This document shows positions 44,892 through 54,333 of a stretch of DNA of 64,000 bases, one piece after another. Source of the DNA: CAYYWP01 sp050176585 (lineage in GTDB: Bacteria > Desulfobacterota > Binatia > HRBIN30 > CADEER01); NCBI GenBank assembly GCA_050176585.1, contig JBFXHX010000003.1:130494-194493 (forward strand). Direction: 5' to 3'. Positions within the stretch are counted from its first letter, which is position 1. The number at the start of each line of letters is the position of its first letter. A program made the position numbers and the translations under genes. A model generated the notes under the pieces. It was not told the DNA's origin. It saw only the letters and a program-made list of their open reading frames with translations, and ran no database searches.

Positions 44892-46712
44892 ATGTGTGGA
44901 ATCGTCGGGTATGTGGGCCGGCAGGACGCGCTGCCGATCTTGATCGCGGGGCTGCATCGGCTCGAGTATCGAGGCTACGATTCCTCGGGCGTGGCGCTGC
45001 TCACCCGCGGCGGCCTGAAAGTGCACAAAGCGGTCGGGAAGGTGCGGCAGATGGAGTCGAGCTTACCGCGGCGCCTGAAAGCGAGCGTGGGCATTGCGCA
45101 CACGCGCTGGGCGACGCACGGCGAGCCGAGCGACGCCAACGCGCACCCGCATCTCGACTGTCGGGGCACGATCGCGGTCGTGCACAACGGCATCATCGAA
45201 AACGCCGCCGCGCTGCGCGCGGAGCTGCAGGCGAAGGGGCATGGCTTTCGCTCCGAGACCGACACCGAGGTGCTGGCGCACTTGATCGAGGCGTTCGGTG
45301 GCGAGCTCGACCGCGCCGTGCGCCAGGCCCTCTCGGTGATCGAGGGCACGTATGGCATCGCCGTGCTCGATGCGCGCCAGCCGGATCGCATCGTGGTGGC
45401 GCGCAACGGCAGTCCGGTGATCCTCGGCATCGGGGAGCGCGAGATGTTCGTCGCCTCCGATGTCGCGGCCCTGGTGCGCCACACCGAACAGGTCGTCTAT
45501 CTCGATGACCGCGAAGTCGCCGTGCTCGAGGCCGGCGGTTTTCACACCGGTACGCTCGATGACCGGCCGACCGACAAAGCGCCGGCGACGGTGCAATGGG
45601 GGCAGGAGGCCTACGAGCGCGGCGACTACGAGCACTATATGCTCAAGGAGATCGCCGAGCAGCCCGAGGCGTGCGAGCGCACCCTGAAAGGCCGGATCGA
45701 CCACCAGTTCCACACCGCGCATCTCGGCGGCCTGAACCTCACGCCGCGGGACCTGCTCGACATCAAGCGGGTGAAGGTGCTCGGCTGCGGCTCCGCGTAC
45801 TACTCGGGGCTCGGCGGTGCGCATTTGATCGAGTGCTTGACGCGCGTCCCCGCCGACGCCGAGCCGGCGTCGGAGTTCCGCTACCGCAATCCCGTGATCG
45901 AGAAGGATTGCCTGTACATCGCGGTCAGCCAGTCGGGTGAGACGGCCGATACGCTGGCCGCCGTCCACGAGGTGCAGCGCAAGGGAGGCCGCGTGCTCGG
46001 CATCGTGAACGTGGTCGGAAGCACGATCGCGCGCGCGTGCGACGGCGGCATTTACATCCACGCCGGCCCCGAGGTGTCGGTGGCGTCGACCAAAGTGTTC
46101 ACGTGCACGCTGGTCGCCTTCGCGCTGCTCGCGCTCTACCTCGGGCGTATCCGCGATCTGTCGCCGGCCGCCGGCAAGCGCCTGATCGAAGCACTGCAAA
46201 AGCTGCCGGATCAAATGCGCGACATCCTGCGCGGCGCGGACCGCATCCGCGCGGTGGCGCGCAAATACGCCGTGCGCCCGAACGCCTTCTACATCGGGCG
46301 CGCGAACGGGTATCCGATCGCGCTCGAAGGGGCGCAGAAGCTCAAGGAGATCGCCTATGTGCACGCGGAGGCGTATCCCGCCTCGGAGCTGAAGCACGGT
46401 CCGCTGGCGCTGATCTGCCCGGAGACGCCGACGTTCGTCATCTTGCCGCGCGACCATCTGTACGACAAATCGCTGTCCTCGCTCGAAGAGGTGCGGGCCC
46501 GCCGCGGCCCGGTGATCGCGGTGACGCAGCCCGGCGATGAACGGCTGCCCGGCAAGGTGGATGATCTCCTCTCCGTGCCGGTGTCCGAAGCGGAGCTCAG
46601 TCCCGTGCTGCTCACGGTTCCGCTGCAGCTGTTCGCGTACTATGCCGCGGTCGAGCTCGGGCGCGACGTCGACCAGCCGAGAAACCTGGCCAAGAGCGTC
46701 ACCGTCGAGTAA
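44892..46712 (+). CDS. glmS: Glutamine-fructose-6-phosphate aminotransferase (isomerizing)
   Basis: A 606-aa cytoplasmic enzyme making glucosamine-6-phosphate, the first committed step to UDP-GlcNAc for peptidoglycan and lipid A. The N-terminal glutaminase begins MCGIVGYVGR with the catalytic Cys at position 2, then HTRWATHGEPSDANAHPH. Two SIS domains follow, with CGSAYYSGLG, SQSGETADTLAAV, SVASTKVFTCTL and LKHGPLALI. The C-terminus is the canonical PRNLAKSVTVE. GGGGAGAG upstream of the ATG serves as ribosome binding site. No glmS ribozyme-like leader is evident in the 64 bases upstream. Confidence 0.97.
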   Translation: MCGIVGYVGRQDALPILIAGLHRLEYRGYDSSGVALLTRGGLKVHKAVGKVRQMESSLPRRLKASVGIAHTRWATHGEPSDANAHPHLDCRGTIAVVHNGIIENAAALRAELQAKGHGFRSETDTEVLAHLIEAFGGELDRAVRQALSVIEGTYGIAVLDARQPDRIVVARNGSPVILGIGEREMFVASDVAALVRHTEQVVYLDDREVAVLEAGGFHTGTLDDRPTDKAPATVQWGQEAYERGDYEHYMLKEIAEQPEACERTLKGRIDHQFHTAHLGGLNLTPRDLLDIKRVKVLGCGSAYYSGLGGAHLIECLTRVPADAEPASEFRYRNPVIEKDCLYIAVSQSGETADTLAAVHEVQRKGGRVLGIVNVVGSTIARACDGGIYIHAGPEVSVASTKVFTCTLVAFALLALYLGRIRDLSPAAGKRLIEALQKLPDQMRDILRGADRIRAVARKYAVRPNAFYIGRANGYPIALEGAQKLKEIAYVHAEAYPASELKHGPLALICPETPTFVILPRDHLYDKSLSSLEEVRARRGPVIAVTQPGDERLPGKVDDLLSVPVSEAELSPVLLTVPLQLFAYYAAVELGRDVDQPRNLAKSVTVE

Positions 46713-47085
46713 GGCCGCCGGGTGCGGCGAGACACGCTCCCGAGTGTACCCGCCGCACCCGTGGCGGCCTGGCGCGCGAAGCGCGCCGCCCGGGACGGGC
46801 GGCCCTGACCGCTCCTCGGCCCAGTGCTACCGGTCTGCTTCATTTGACGGCGTGCTCACGCCGTAGCGGACGGATTAGCGGCCTACGCAAGCCGTGCAGC
46901 TAAGCCGTCAAATATTTTCGCGTGCCACCTCCAGTCGCCTCTGGTAGGTATTGGCCTGTCAGCGATGGGTGATTGACGGGGGGCTCGCCCGCGCTGCCGT
47001 GCGGACCGGCCGCCGGTGGGGAATAGCGGCCCGCGGCCGCTACATCTCGCGAACTGAGTGCACCTTCGGAACGGAGGGAGGAAGT
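46713..47085. other. Intergenic region between glmS and the lipoprotein gene
   Basis: 373 bases without a convincing gene. It contains a 72-base element bounded by a perfect 10-bp inverted repeat (listed separately) and, just before 47086, the ribosome binding site of the lipoprotein gene (GGAGGGAGGAAGT). Open frames here are shadows. Confidence 0.5.
46842..46913. repeat. 72-bp element bounded by a perfect 10-bp inverted repeat
   Basis: ATTTGACGGC at 46842-46851 is exactly complementary to GCCGTCAAAT at 46904-46913. The 52-base interior contains shorter complementary arms (CGTAG with CTACG, GGCGT with ACGCC). It could be a structured RNA, a small MITE-like or REP-like element, or part of the glmS 3' end. 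It lacks tRNA T-loop features and a U-tract. Confidence 0.45.
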
Positions 47086-48411
47086 ATGCGCAGTGGGCAG
47101 CAGTGGCGGGTGGCAATCGCCGGCGCGGCGCTGATGGGATTGGTCGTCGCGTGCGGCGATGACGATGACAATCGTACGGCGAACATCATCGTGACGACGT
47201 TGGCGGATACCAGCGGGCCTGGGCCGTGTACCCTGCGCGATGCGATCAACCTCGCCAACGGCGATCCGGTGAGTGGCAGCCGCTGCAACAATGCGGTTCC
47301 GGGCGCCGACGCGATCGTGTTCGAGCAGGGCCTGACCGGCACCATCGCGCTCACGGACACGTTGCCGGCCATCACCGGTGAGGTGACGATCGCCGGTCCA
47401 GCCAGCGGCGGACCGATTACCGTCAGCGGAGAACACGAGGTTGGCGTCCTCGAGGTGGCATCGGGCGCAATGCTCGTGGTCGAAAATCTGACCATCGCCA
47501 ACGGTGATACGGCGTCGTCGGAAGGCGCGGGCATCATGAACGCGGGTGATCTCCGCGTGGAAAGCTGCTCGTTCAGCGGTAACCGGACCTCGGGGGCAGG
47601 CGGCGCGATCGGCAACATCGGAGACGAGGTGCAGGTCGAGAACTGTGTGTTCACCAATAACGGTGCGGGAAGTGTCGGCGGCGCGATTACGAGCCGGAGC
47701 GGAGTCGTCTTTGTGATGAACAGCACGTTCTCCATGAACGTGTCGGGGGATGGCGGTGGCGGCGCCATACACATCGCCGGGGGCGGCTCTCTCACGGTGA
47801 ACAGCAGCACCTTTGCCGCCAACAACAGCCGCGGTACGGGCGGTGCGGTCGAGACGAATGGCTCAGCGACGATCACCAACAGCACCTTTTCGGGCAACAT
47901 CGCGATGGGATCCGGGGGAGCCCTCTCCGCCCGGAATGGCGCCAACGTGCAAATCAACGCCAGCACGTTCGCCGGCAACTCTGCGACGCAGTTCCCGGGC
48001 GGCGCGCTCTTCGTCCACTCCGGCGGCAACATCTCGATCAAGAGCTCGATCCTGGCTCGCGCGACCGACGTGTTCACTCCGAACTGCGCCACCTCGCCGA
48101 GCGGACCGATTGTGAATGCGACGTACAACATCTCCACCGATGCCTCTTGCGGTTTCGGCACCAGCACGGGCGCTGGCGGCCAGACGATCGGCGACAATGT
48201 GAATCCGATGCTCGACCCGGAGGGGCTGCAGGACAACGGCGGACCCACCGAGACGATCGCGCTCCTCGCCGGCAGCCCCGCGATAGGGGCGATTCCCGAC
48301 GGGGCCTGCACGGACCAGCACGGCAACGATATCCTCTTCGACCAGCGCGGCGAGCCGCGACCGGACGAGGCGCCGTGCTCGATCGGCGCCTACGAGTTCA
48401 ACACGGATTAG
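47086..48411 (+). CDS. Right-handed beta-helix lipoprotein (choice-of-anchor Q type)
   Basis: A 441-aa exported protein. The ATG at 47086 has a strong ribosome binding site (GGAGGGAGGAAGT) and opens a lipoprotein signal peptide with lipobox LVVAC (Cys 23), followed by an Asp-rich spacer. The mature N-terminus carries TLRDAINLAN, typical of this class. Then come tandem beta-helix rungs with Asn/Ser/Thr ladders (ENCVFTNNGAG, MNSTFSMNVSG, NSSTFAANNSRG, TNSTFSGNIAMG, NASTFAGNSA). The C-terminus closes with DNGGPTETIALLAGSPAIGA and DQRGEPRP...CSIGAYE, the usual end of choice-of-anchor Q proteins. It is expected on the outer surface; the frame is open upstream to 46951 without coding character. Polysaccharide binding or cleavage is possible but no active site is recognisable. 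Confidence 0.88.
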   Translation: MRSGQQWRVAIAGAALMGLVVACGDDDDNRTANIIVTTLADTSGPGPCTLRDAINLANGDPVSGSRCNNAVPGADAIVFEQGLTGTIALTDTLPAITGEVTIAGPASGGPITVSGEHEVGVLEVASGAMLVVENLTIANGDTASSEGAGIMNAGDLRVESCSFSGNRTSGAGGAIGNIGDEVQVENCVFTNNGAGSVGGAITSRSGVVFVMNSTFSMNVSGDGGGGAIHIAGGGSLTVNSSTFAANNSRGTGGAVETNGSATITNSTFSGNIAMGSGGALSARNGANVQINASTFAGNSATQFPGGALFVHSGGNISIKSSILARATDVFTPNCATSPSGPIVNATYNISTDASCGFGTSTGAGGQTIGDNVNPMLDPEGLQDNGGPTETIALLAGSPAIGAIPDGACTDQHGNDILFDQRGEPRPDEAPCSIGAYEFNTD

Positions 48412-48907
48412 CGCGGTCGGCTCAGCCGGGGCGCGGGTTATCTCGTCCGATCGCGCCGGGGGCTCGTGCGCGCTTCGGGGCCCGCTGGTCCTCTCGGCCT
48501 ACTGAGCACCCGCTGAGCGGCGGCTGTTACTGCGTGCGGGCTGCCGCATCGTCCGCGCACGGGCGGGGAATGCTGTGCGACATGCCAGCGCTTGCGCATG
48601 AGCGGTGCGCGATCCGCACGCCATTGTCCTCGGCATCGCGTGCGCTGCAGCATGCGCATCGCGGCTCGCTCGTCTGCCGCGACGCGCGCATCGGCGGTAC
48701 GCGGTATGCCATCAGCAGCGCGCGAGCCGCTCCGCGCGTCACTGTGCGCTATGAAAGTGACGAGGAACGCCCATTGTGGGTGATAGCGCTGCGATACGAG
48801 CGTCGTGACTGCGGCGGAACGCCACGTGCTTTGCAGCGCCGAACATCCGGCGGGCATCAGCACGTCACTACCCTCCGGCGATGACGCACCACTTCCCGGA
48901 GACCGAC
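48412..48907. other. Intergenic region upstream of the DUF1800/DUF1501 pair
   Basis: 496 bases without a gene I can support. Open frames on both strands are Arg/Ala/Ser/Cys-rich shadows. The promoter of the DUF1800-DUF1501 operon is expected near its right end. No clear terminator with a T-run follows the lipoprotein gene. Confidence 0.4.
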
Positions 48908-51343
48908 ATGCGCGTATACCGCCACACACTTCCGCTGCTCGCCGCGCTGCTGGCACTGGCCGCGTGTCCCGCGCCGGCGTTCGCCCAGGTGATGCGCGTC
49001 GTGCCGCCGGCTGCGACCGTACCCGTCGGGACCTCCCGCCAGCTCTCCGCGATCCTGAACGGCAGCGCGAGCACGGCGGTGACCTGGTCCGTCAACGGCA
49101 TCCGGGGCGGCAATTCGAGGTTCGGCTTCATCGACCGGAACGGGAAATACATGGCGCCCAGCATTCCGCCTGACGGGTGGGAGGTCACGGTCGAGGCGAC
49201 CAGCCGGGCGAATCCGAGCGCGTCCGCGGCATGTGCGATCACCGTGCGGCATCAGACCCCCGCGCTCGCCGCGCTGAACCCCAGCAAGCTGCCGCTCGGG
49301 CCCTTTACCTTGCAGGTACACGGCAGCCGGTTCGTGAACGGAGCGCGCGTTCTGTGGAACGGCACGCCGCTACCCACTGCGTTCAAGTCTTCCGCGCTGC
49401 TGCTCGCCACAGGCGATGCGAAGCAGGTCGGGTCCGTGCGCATTGCGGTGGCCAATCCCGGCCCCGAAACGGTGTCCGCCCCCGCCTACATTGCCGTCCG
49501 CGCGGAGCCATCGCGCACATCCACCCCGACCAAGCGCGCGACGAGGACCGCCACCCTGCCGCCCACTGGCACGCACACGCGCGAGCGCACGTCCACGATT
49601 CCGCCCACCGCCACGCGCACGATGGTCCGCTCGACGGCGACGCGTACGATGGCCGCCTCGACGCCGACGCGCACCCCCATGGCGACGGAGACGCAGAGGC
49701 CGCCTGCGACGCGAACGGCCATGGCGACATCGACTACGGTGCCGACGGGCGTGCGCACCATGGAGCCGGTGCGCACCCCGACGCCGACGCCCATGCGGGA
49801 TGCGAGCGGCACACCGGGCATGCGCACGGCTACGCGCACGGGTCTGATCGGTGCCACCCCCACGCCGGGGTCGACCGGCGGCTCCACTCGTGCGCCGGCA
49901 CCCGCGACCGCCACGCCCGATCCGCTCGCGGTCACGCATGGGCGGTTGCTCGATCAGGCCACCTTCGGCCACACGCGAGAGCTCATGGCGCACCTGGCGC
50001 AGATCGGCATCCCGGCGTTCATCGAGGAGCAGTTCGCGATGCCCGAATCGCCCTGGCCGCCGCTCGCCGGCGCGCAGCGCTCCGACGCGATCGAAGCCTT
50101 CTTCGGCAATGCGCTCCGCGGGCAGGATCAGCTGCGCCAGCGCGTGCTCTTCGCGCTCAGCGAGATCATCGTCGAATCGAGCAACAAGAACACCAACGCG
50201 GACGAGATCATTCCGTGGCTGCAGCTGCTCAGTCGGAACGCCTTCGGCAACTACCGCACCCTACTGCGCGACATCACGCTCGACGGGTCGATGGGAAAAT
50301 ATCTCGACCTGGCCAACAGCGGCATGATGGGCGGTGCGGCGAACGAGAACTATCCGCGCGAGGTCATGCAGCTGTTCTCGATCGGCCTGCACCTGCTGAA
50401 CCCGGACGGCTCCGTGCAGGTCGACGCGCACGGCACGCCGCTGCCCACGTACACCCAGGCGGATGTACAGAACCTCGCGAAGGCGCTGACCGGTTGGACC
50501 TGGGGCAACCCGAGCGGCACGCCGCCGGCGTATCGGAACTCGAACTATTACCCGGGTCCGATGCTGCCGGTCGCGGCATACCACGATATATCCGCGAAGA
50601 CGATTCTCGGCCGCACGCTGCCCGCCGGCCAGTCGATCGAGCAGGACCTGGAGAACGCGATCGACATCATCTTCGAGCATCCCAATGTCGGGCCCTTCGT
50701 GGCGACGCGGCTCATCCGCGCGCTGGTGACCAGCAACCCGAGCCGGGCGTACATCGCGCGCGTGGCCGCGGCATTCAACGGCCCGATACGCGGCGACATG
50801 AAAGCGGTGATCCGCGCGATCCTGCTCGACCCGGAGGCGCGTAACGACACGCCGCCGGCCGATTTCGGGCGCCTGCGCACGCCGATGCAGCACACGATCG
50901 CGCTGGCGCGCGCGCTCGCGCTCGATCCCGGTGCCGCCTCGCAATTCGCCTACTTGTTCTCGGAGATGAACGAGAGCTTGCTCGATGCTCCCTCGGTGTT
51001 CGGCCACTACTCACCGATGTACCGCCTGCCGATCTCTGGATTGTTCGGGCCGGAGTTCCAGATCTACTCTGCGAGCGATGCGATCACGCGCGCCAACCTC
51101 ATGTATGCCCTCATGTATAGTCCGTGGCCGATCGACCCGGCGCTGCAGCCATTCGTCGCCGTCGCCGCCGACCCGGAGGCGCTCGTGAACGCCGTCGATG
51201 CGGCGCTGCTCTACGGTCGCATGTTGCCGGCGACACGGACGGCGCTACTGAATGCGATTCCGGCGATGCCGGACAACAACGCGCGGGCCCTCACGGCGGT
51301 GTACCTGACGTCCATGTCCGGCGAGTACCTCGTGCAGCGATGA
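48908..51343 (+). CDS. Secreted DUF1800 protein with Ig-like, IPT-like and Thr/Pro/Arg-rich linker regions
   Basis: An 811-aa exported protein. The ATG at 48908 has GGAG six bases upstream and opens a clear signal peptide (LLAALLALAACPAPAFAQ, cleavage after AFA); an ATG 27 bases earlier is open but less well placed. The mature protein has a bacterial Ig-like segment (about 28-115), an IPT/TIG-like segment (about 118-200, LNPSKLPLGPFTLQVHGSRF), and a low-complexity Thr/Pro/Arg/Met linker (about 205-335). The DUF1800 domain (about 340-805) has LLDQATFGHTRELM, QRVLFALSEIIVES, NENYPREVMQLFSIGLH and DVQNLAKALTGWTW. DUF1800 proteins usually pair with DUF1501 proteins, as here; the catalytic role of the pair is not established. 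Confidence 0.9.
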   Translation: MRVYRHTLPLLAALLALAACPAPAFAQVMRVVPPAATVPVGTSRQLSAILNGSASTAVTWSVNGIRGGNSRFGFIDRNGKYMAPSIPPDGWEVTVEATSRANPSASAACAITVRHQTPALAALNPSKLPLGPFTLQVHGSRFVNGARVLWNGTPLPTAFKSSALLLATGDAKQVGSVRIAVANPGPETVSAPAYIAVRAEPSRTSTPTKRATRTATLPPTGTHTRERTSTIPPTATRTMVRSTATRTMAASTPTRTPMATETQRPPATRTAMATSTTVPTGVRTMEPVRTPTPTPMRDASGTPGMRTATRTGLIGATPTPGSTGGSTRAPAPATATPDPLAVTHGRLLDQATFGHTRELMAHLAQIGIPAFIEEQFAMPESPWPPLAGAQRSDAIEAFFGNALRGQDQLRQRVLFALSEIIVESSNKNTNADEIIPWLQLLSRNAFGNYRTLLRDITLDGSMGKYLDLANSGMMGGAANENYPREVMQLFSIGLHLLNPDGSVQVDAHGTPLPTYTQADVQNLAKALTGWTWGNPSGTPPAYRNSNYYPGPMLPVAAYHDISAKTILGRTLPAGQSIEQDLENAIDIIFEHPNVGPFVATRLIRALVTSNPSRAYIARVAAAFNGPIRGDMKAVIRAILLDPEARNDTPPADFGRLRTPMQHTIALARALALDPGAASQFAYLFSEMNESLLDAPSVFGHYSPMYRLPISGLFGPEFQIYSASDAITRANLMYALMYSPWPIDPALQPFVAVAADPEALVNAVDAALLYGRMLPATRTALLNAIPAMPDNNARALTAVYLTSMSGEYLVQR

Positions 51344-51363
51344 GCCACTCTGTGAGGGACGCG

Positions 51364-52731
51364 ATGTCGAACGACGCCATCTCCCGCCGCAACTTCCTCC
51401 AGCTGACCGCTAGCCTCGGCGTGGTCCTCGGCTTGGGCCGTTTCAGCCGGGCGCACGCACAAGCCGGCTCCGATTACAGAGCGCTCGTGTGTGTGTTCAT
51501 GTTCGGCGGCAACGATGGCCACAACATGGTGGTGCCACTGCAGAGCGCGCAGTACAGCGCGTACGCTGCGGCCCGCGGCGGCCTCGCCCTGCGGCAAAAC
51601 GAGCTGCTGGGCATCTCCGACGCCGCGCAAGGCAGCTTTGGGCTCCATTACGGCATGCCCGAGATGCAGCGCCTGTACGGTCTGGGCAAGCTCGCGATTC
51701 TCGCGAACGTCGGCATGCTGGTGCAGCCGACCACGTATGCGCAATCGATCAGCGGTTCTCCACTGCCGATGAATCTGCGCTCGCACGCTGATCAGGTCGT
51801 GCAGATGCAGACGGGCACGCCGGACGCCGGTGCCGGTACCGGATGGGGTGGCCGCACGCTCGACCTGCTGACCTACAATTACGGGTACAACTCCAGCACA
51901 AGCTTTCCGGTATCCATCTCCATGGATGCGCCGGCGTTGTTCTGCGATGGCGCCATCGTCCAGGACGTCAGCTTGCGCCCCGGCAATTACCTCGACCAGT
52001 CCGGCTTGAATCTGTGGCCGGCGTCGGCGGCACAGGCGCGCGCGGATGCGCAGATGCACATCGTGTCGGCGAGCAGCGGCAACGCCATCATCGATGCCGC
52101 CAATAAGGTGATGGCGGACGCGCGCGCGTTGAACCCGCTCTTGAAGGCGGCGGCGACGGCCGTGACCTTTCAACAGCCGTTCCCATCCACCCAGATCGGC
52201 CGGCAGCTCGAAGAGATCGCGCGCGTCATCAGCTTGCACGGTCAGCTGCACGTCAGCCGACAGGTGTTCTTCTGCAGCCTCGGCGGCTTCGACACGCACG
52301 GCGCGCAGGCGTGGGAGCACTGGAACCTGCTCTCGCAGGTGAGCCAGGCGCTGGATGCGTTCTACGCCGCCACCGTGCAGCTCGGAGTGGCGGACCAGGT
52401 GACCGCCTTCACGCTGTCCGACTTTGGCCGCACGCTGGAGCCGAGCGGCTCGGGCACCGATCACGGCTGGGGGAATCACCACCTGATCCTCGGCGGCGCC
52501 GTGCGCGGCGGGCGCTTGTACGGCCGCTATCCGCTGATGACGAACTACGCGAACTTCAACACCACCAATGACGACTATGCGGACAGGCGCGGGGGCATGC
52601 TGCCCAGCGTCTCGCTGAGCCAGTACGGCGCGACGCTGGCGCGCTGGTTCGGGGCGAGCAATGCCGACCTCGATGCAGTGTTCCCCACGTTGGCGAGCTT
52701 CGCGACCCGCGACCTCGGGTTCCTTTCGTGA
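51364..52731 (+). CDS. DUF1501 protein with Tat signal
   Basis: A 455-aa protein of the DUF1501 (sulfatase-fold-like) family. The ATG at 51364 has GAGGGA about six bases upstream. An ATG at 51340 overlapping the DUF1800 stop (ATGA) is an alternative that would add eight residues. A twin-arginine signal, SRRNFLQLTASLGVVLGL, is followed by AHAQA. The domain shows VCVFMFGGNDGHNMVVPL, ANVGMLVQP, the FSLGGFDTHGAQ-like CSLGGFDTHGAQ, TLSDFGRTLEPSGSGTDHGWGNHH and GGAVRGGRLYG, which line the metal-binding site in this fold. Export of a folded protein by Tat fits a cofactor-containing enzyme. It forms an operon with DUF1800. Confidence 0.92.
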   Translation: MSNDAISRRNFLQLTASLGVVLGLGRFSRAHAQAGSDYRALVCVFMFGGNDGHNMVVPLQSAQYSAYAAARGGLALRQNELLGISDAAQGSFGLHYGMPEMQRLYGLGKLAILANVGMLVQPTTYAQSISGSPLPMNLRSHADQVVQMQTGTPDAGAGTGWGGRTLDLLTYNYGYNSSTSFPVSISMDAPALFCDGAIVQDVSLRPGNYLDQSGLNLWPASAAQARADAQMHIVSASSGNAIIDAANKVMADARALNPLLKAAATAVTFQQPFPSTQIGRQLEEIARVISLHGQLHVSRQVFFCSLGGFDTHGAQAWEHWNLLSQVSQALDAFYAATVQLGVADQVTAFTLSDFGRTLEPSGSGTDHGWGNHHLILGGAVRGGRLYGRYPLMTNYANFNTTNDDYADRRGGMLPSVSLSQYGATLARWFGASNADLDAVFPTLASFATRDLGFLS

Positions 52732-52879
52732 TCCGCGTTCGACCGGTGCGTGCGCCCCGGGGCGTCGCCGGACCGCCGCCGCGCGGCCAACGTGCCTCCG
52801 CGCGGCGCGGGAAATAGCTCGGTCCTGCACACGAGCCGCCGTCGTTGCCCGTCGTGCCGCCACAGGGTAACTGCCGTTC

Positions 52880-53605
52880 ATGACGCACAGCGACGAGTTG
52901 ACCTTCGAGCGCGACGGGGACGTCATCCGCGGGTATATCGCGCGCCCGGACCGTGACGGACCATTCCCCGGCCTGGTGCTGATCCCGGACGTGCGCGGCT
53001 TGTCGTCGCACTACCAGGACGTTGCCCGCCGCTTCGCGGCAGAGGGGTTCCTCACCTATGCCGTCGACCTGTATAGCCGCGAGGGCGCACCGGAGCTCCC
53101 CGACCTGCAGGCCGTGTTTCAGTGGATCGCCGCGTTGCCCGACCCGCGCGTGATCGCCGATCTCGCCGGTGCCGTCCGCCGCCTCGCCGCGCACCCCGAG
53201 GTGCGCAGCGACGCCGTCGGCATCACTGGATTCTGCCTCGGCGGGCAATATGCGCTGATGGCGGCGTGTTCCGTCCCGCAGCTCGCCGCCTGCGTGAGCT
53301 GGTACGGCATGCTGCGCTATCCGGAGCGGAACGAACGGAAGCCAAACAGCCCGCTCGATCTGGCGCCGAGCCTGCACTGCCCGTTTCTCGGCCTGTTCGG
53401 GGCGGAAGACGCCATCATACCTCTCGACGACGTCGAGGCGTTGCGGGCGATCCTCTCGCGCGCCCGCAAGTCATTCGAGATCGAAGTGTATTCCGGCGCC
53501 GGTCACGCGTTCTTCAATGATACCCGGGCCGATGCATACCGGCCCGATGCCGCTGCCCAGGCCTGGCCGCGCGCAGTCGCATTCCTGCGCGAGCACCTGG
53601 GCTGA
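52880..53605 (+). CDS. Dienelactone hydrolase family protein
   Basis: A 241-aa alpha/beta hydrolase without a signal peptide. The nucleophile elbow is GFCLGG, with Cys rather than Ser as is usual for dienelactone hydrolases. The acid lies in LFGAEDAIIP and the histidine in YSGAGHAFFNDTRADAY. The N-terminal LVLIPDVRGLSSHYQDVARRFA is standard. The true substrate may be any small carboxylic ester or lactone, because most chromosomal members are not in aromatic-degradation clusters and none is visible here. Confidence 0.92.
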   Translation: MTHSDELTFERDGDVIRGYIARPDRDGPFPGLVLIPDVRGLSSHYQDVARRFAAEGFLTYAVDLYSREGAPELPDLQAVFQWIAALPDPRVIADLAGAVRRLAAHPEVRSDAVGITGFCLGGQYALMAACSVPQLAACVSWYGMLRYPERNERKPNSPLDLAPSLHCPFLGLFGAEDAIIPLDDVEALRAILSRARKSFEIEVYSGAGHAFFNDTRADAYRPDAAAQAWPRAVAFLREHLG

Positions 53606-53694
53606 CCGCGTTCGCCATCAGTCTGGCGCCGCGCGCGGGCTGCGCTCGCGCGCCGCGGTGACATGCCCAGGCCGGCACCCTGCGAGCCGCCCGG

Positions 53695-54249
53695 TCAGGG
53701 CTGCGTTTTGCGCAGCGGGCGATCGCTCGCGGGATGGTGCGCGACGATGCCCTGATCCGGCCCGTCGAGAATCTCGTCGTATTTGTCGTCATTCTCGAGA
53801 TCGAGCTCGGTCGGCTGCACCGGCATTGCGCGGGCCGCGATTTGTTCTCCGAGCTCCTCGAGGCGTGCCGCGCCCAACTTCTCCGCCGCGCGGAACATCA
53901 CACTCTCTTCTTCGCGGACGTGATGCTCCACCGCTTCCCTCAGCACCTTGACCTCGGCTTCGAACCGCTCGCGGTCGGGCGCCATCTCGGAGAGCCGGCC
54001 GAGAATCAATTTCAGCACTTCGTGTTCCTCGTATGCCTCCGAAACCATCGCTGGAATGATCTCGTCGGGAACTTCCCGCATGGCCGGGTAGAAGAGCTGC
54101 TCCTCCACCGCCATGTGCGCCTGCAGCTCTCGGGTAATTTGATCCGCCAAGTCGGTGCGCGCCTGGGCGTCGGAGACATGGCGCAGCCGCTCGAACAATG
54201 CCCCGAGGGCGCGGTGCTGCTCTCTCAACACGTCAGTGGCTTTGATCAT
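53695..54249 (-). CDS. Hemerythrin HHE-domain protein
   Basis: A 184-aa four-helix protein likely to bind a di-iron centre and to handle oxygen, NO or oxidative stress. Metal-ligand motifs appear in order: LREQHRALGALF, HMAVEEQLFYPAM, EAYEEHEVLKLIL and HHVREEESVMF. The last 40 residues are a disordered acidic then basic tail. It lies 84 bases downstream of the 41-aa glycine-rich microprotein on the same strand, and both may form one stress-related transcript. Confidence 0.9.
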   Translation of the reverse strand: MIKATDVLREQHRALGALFERLRHVSDAQARTDLADQITRELQAHMAVEEQLFYPAMREVPDEIIPAMVSEAYEEHEVLKLILGRLSEMAPDRERFEAEVKVLREAVEHHVREEESVMFRAAEKLGAARLEELGEQIAARAMPVQPTELDLENDDKYDEILDGPDQGIVAHHPASDRPLRKTQP

Positions 54250-54333
54250 TGCCGCTTTCTCTGGCGTTCCCCGAGGCCGATTGGAGCCGGATGCGGTATC
54301 GAGGGGCGGTCCCCCCGATACCGGTTGATCGCT

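Noticed and set aside
48147..48884. 245-aa plus-strand frame overlapping the end of the lipoprotein gene
   Set aside because: It begins inside the lipoprotein gene in another frame, and its intergenic part is Arg/Ala/Cys-rich without a ribosome binding site.
49520..49915. Repeat array resembling a CRISPR or tandem repeat
   Set aside because: The unit length is irregular, there are no spacers, and the frame codes for a Thr/Pro/Arg linker inside the DUF1800 gene.
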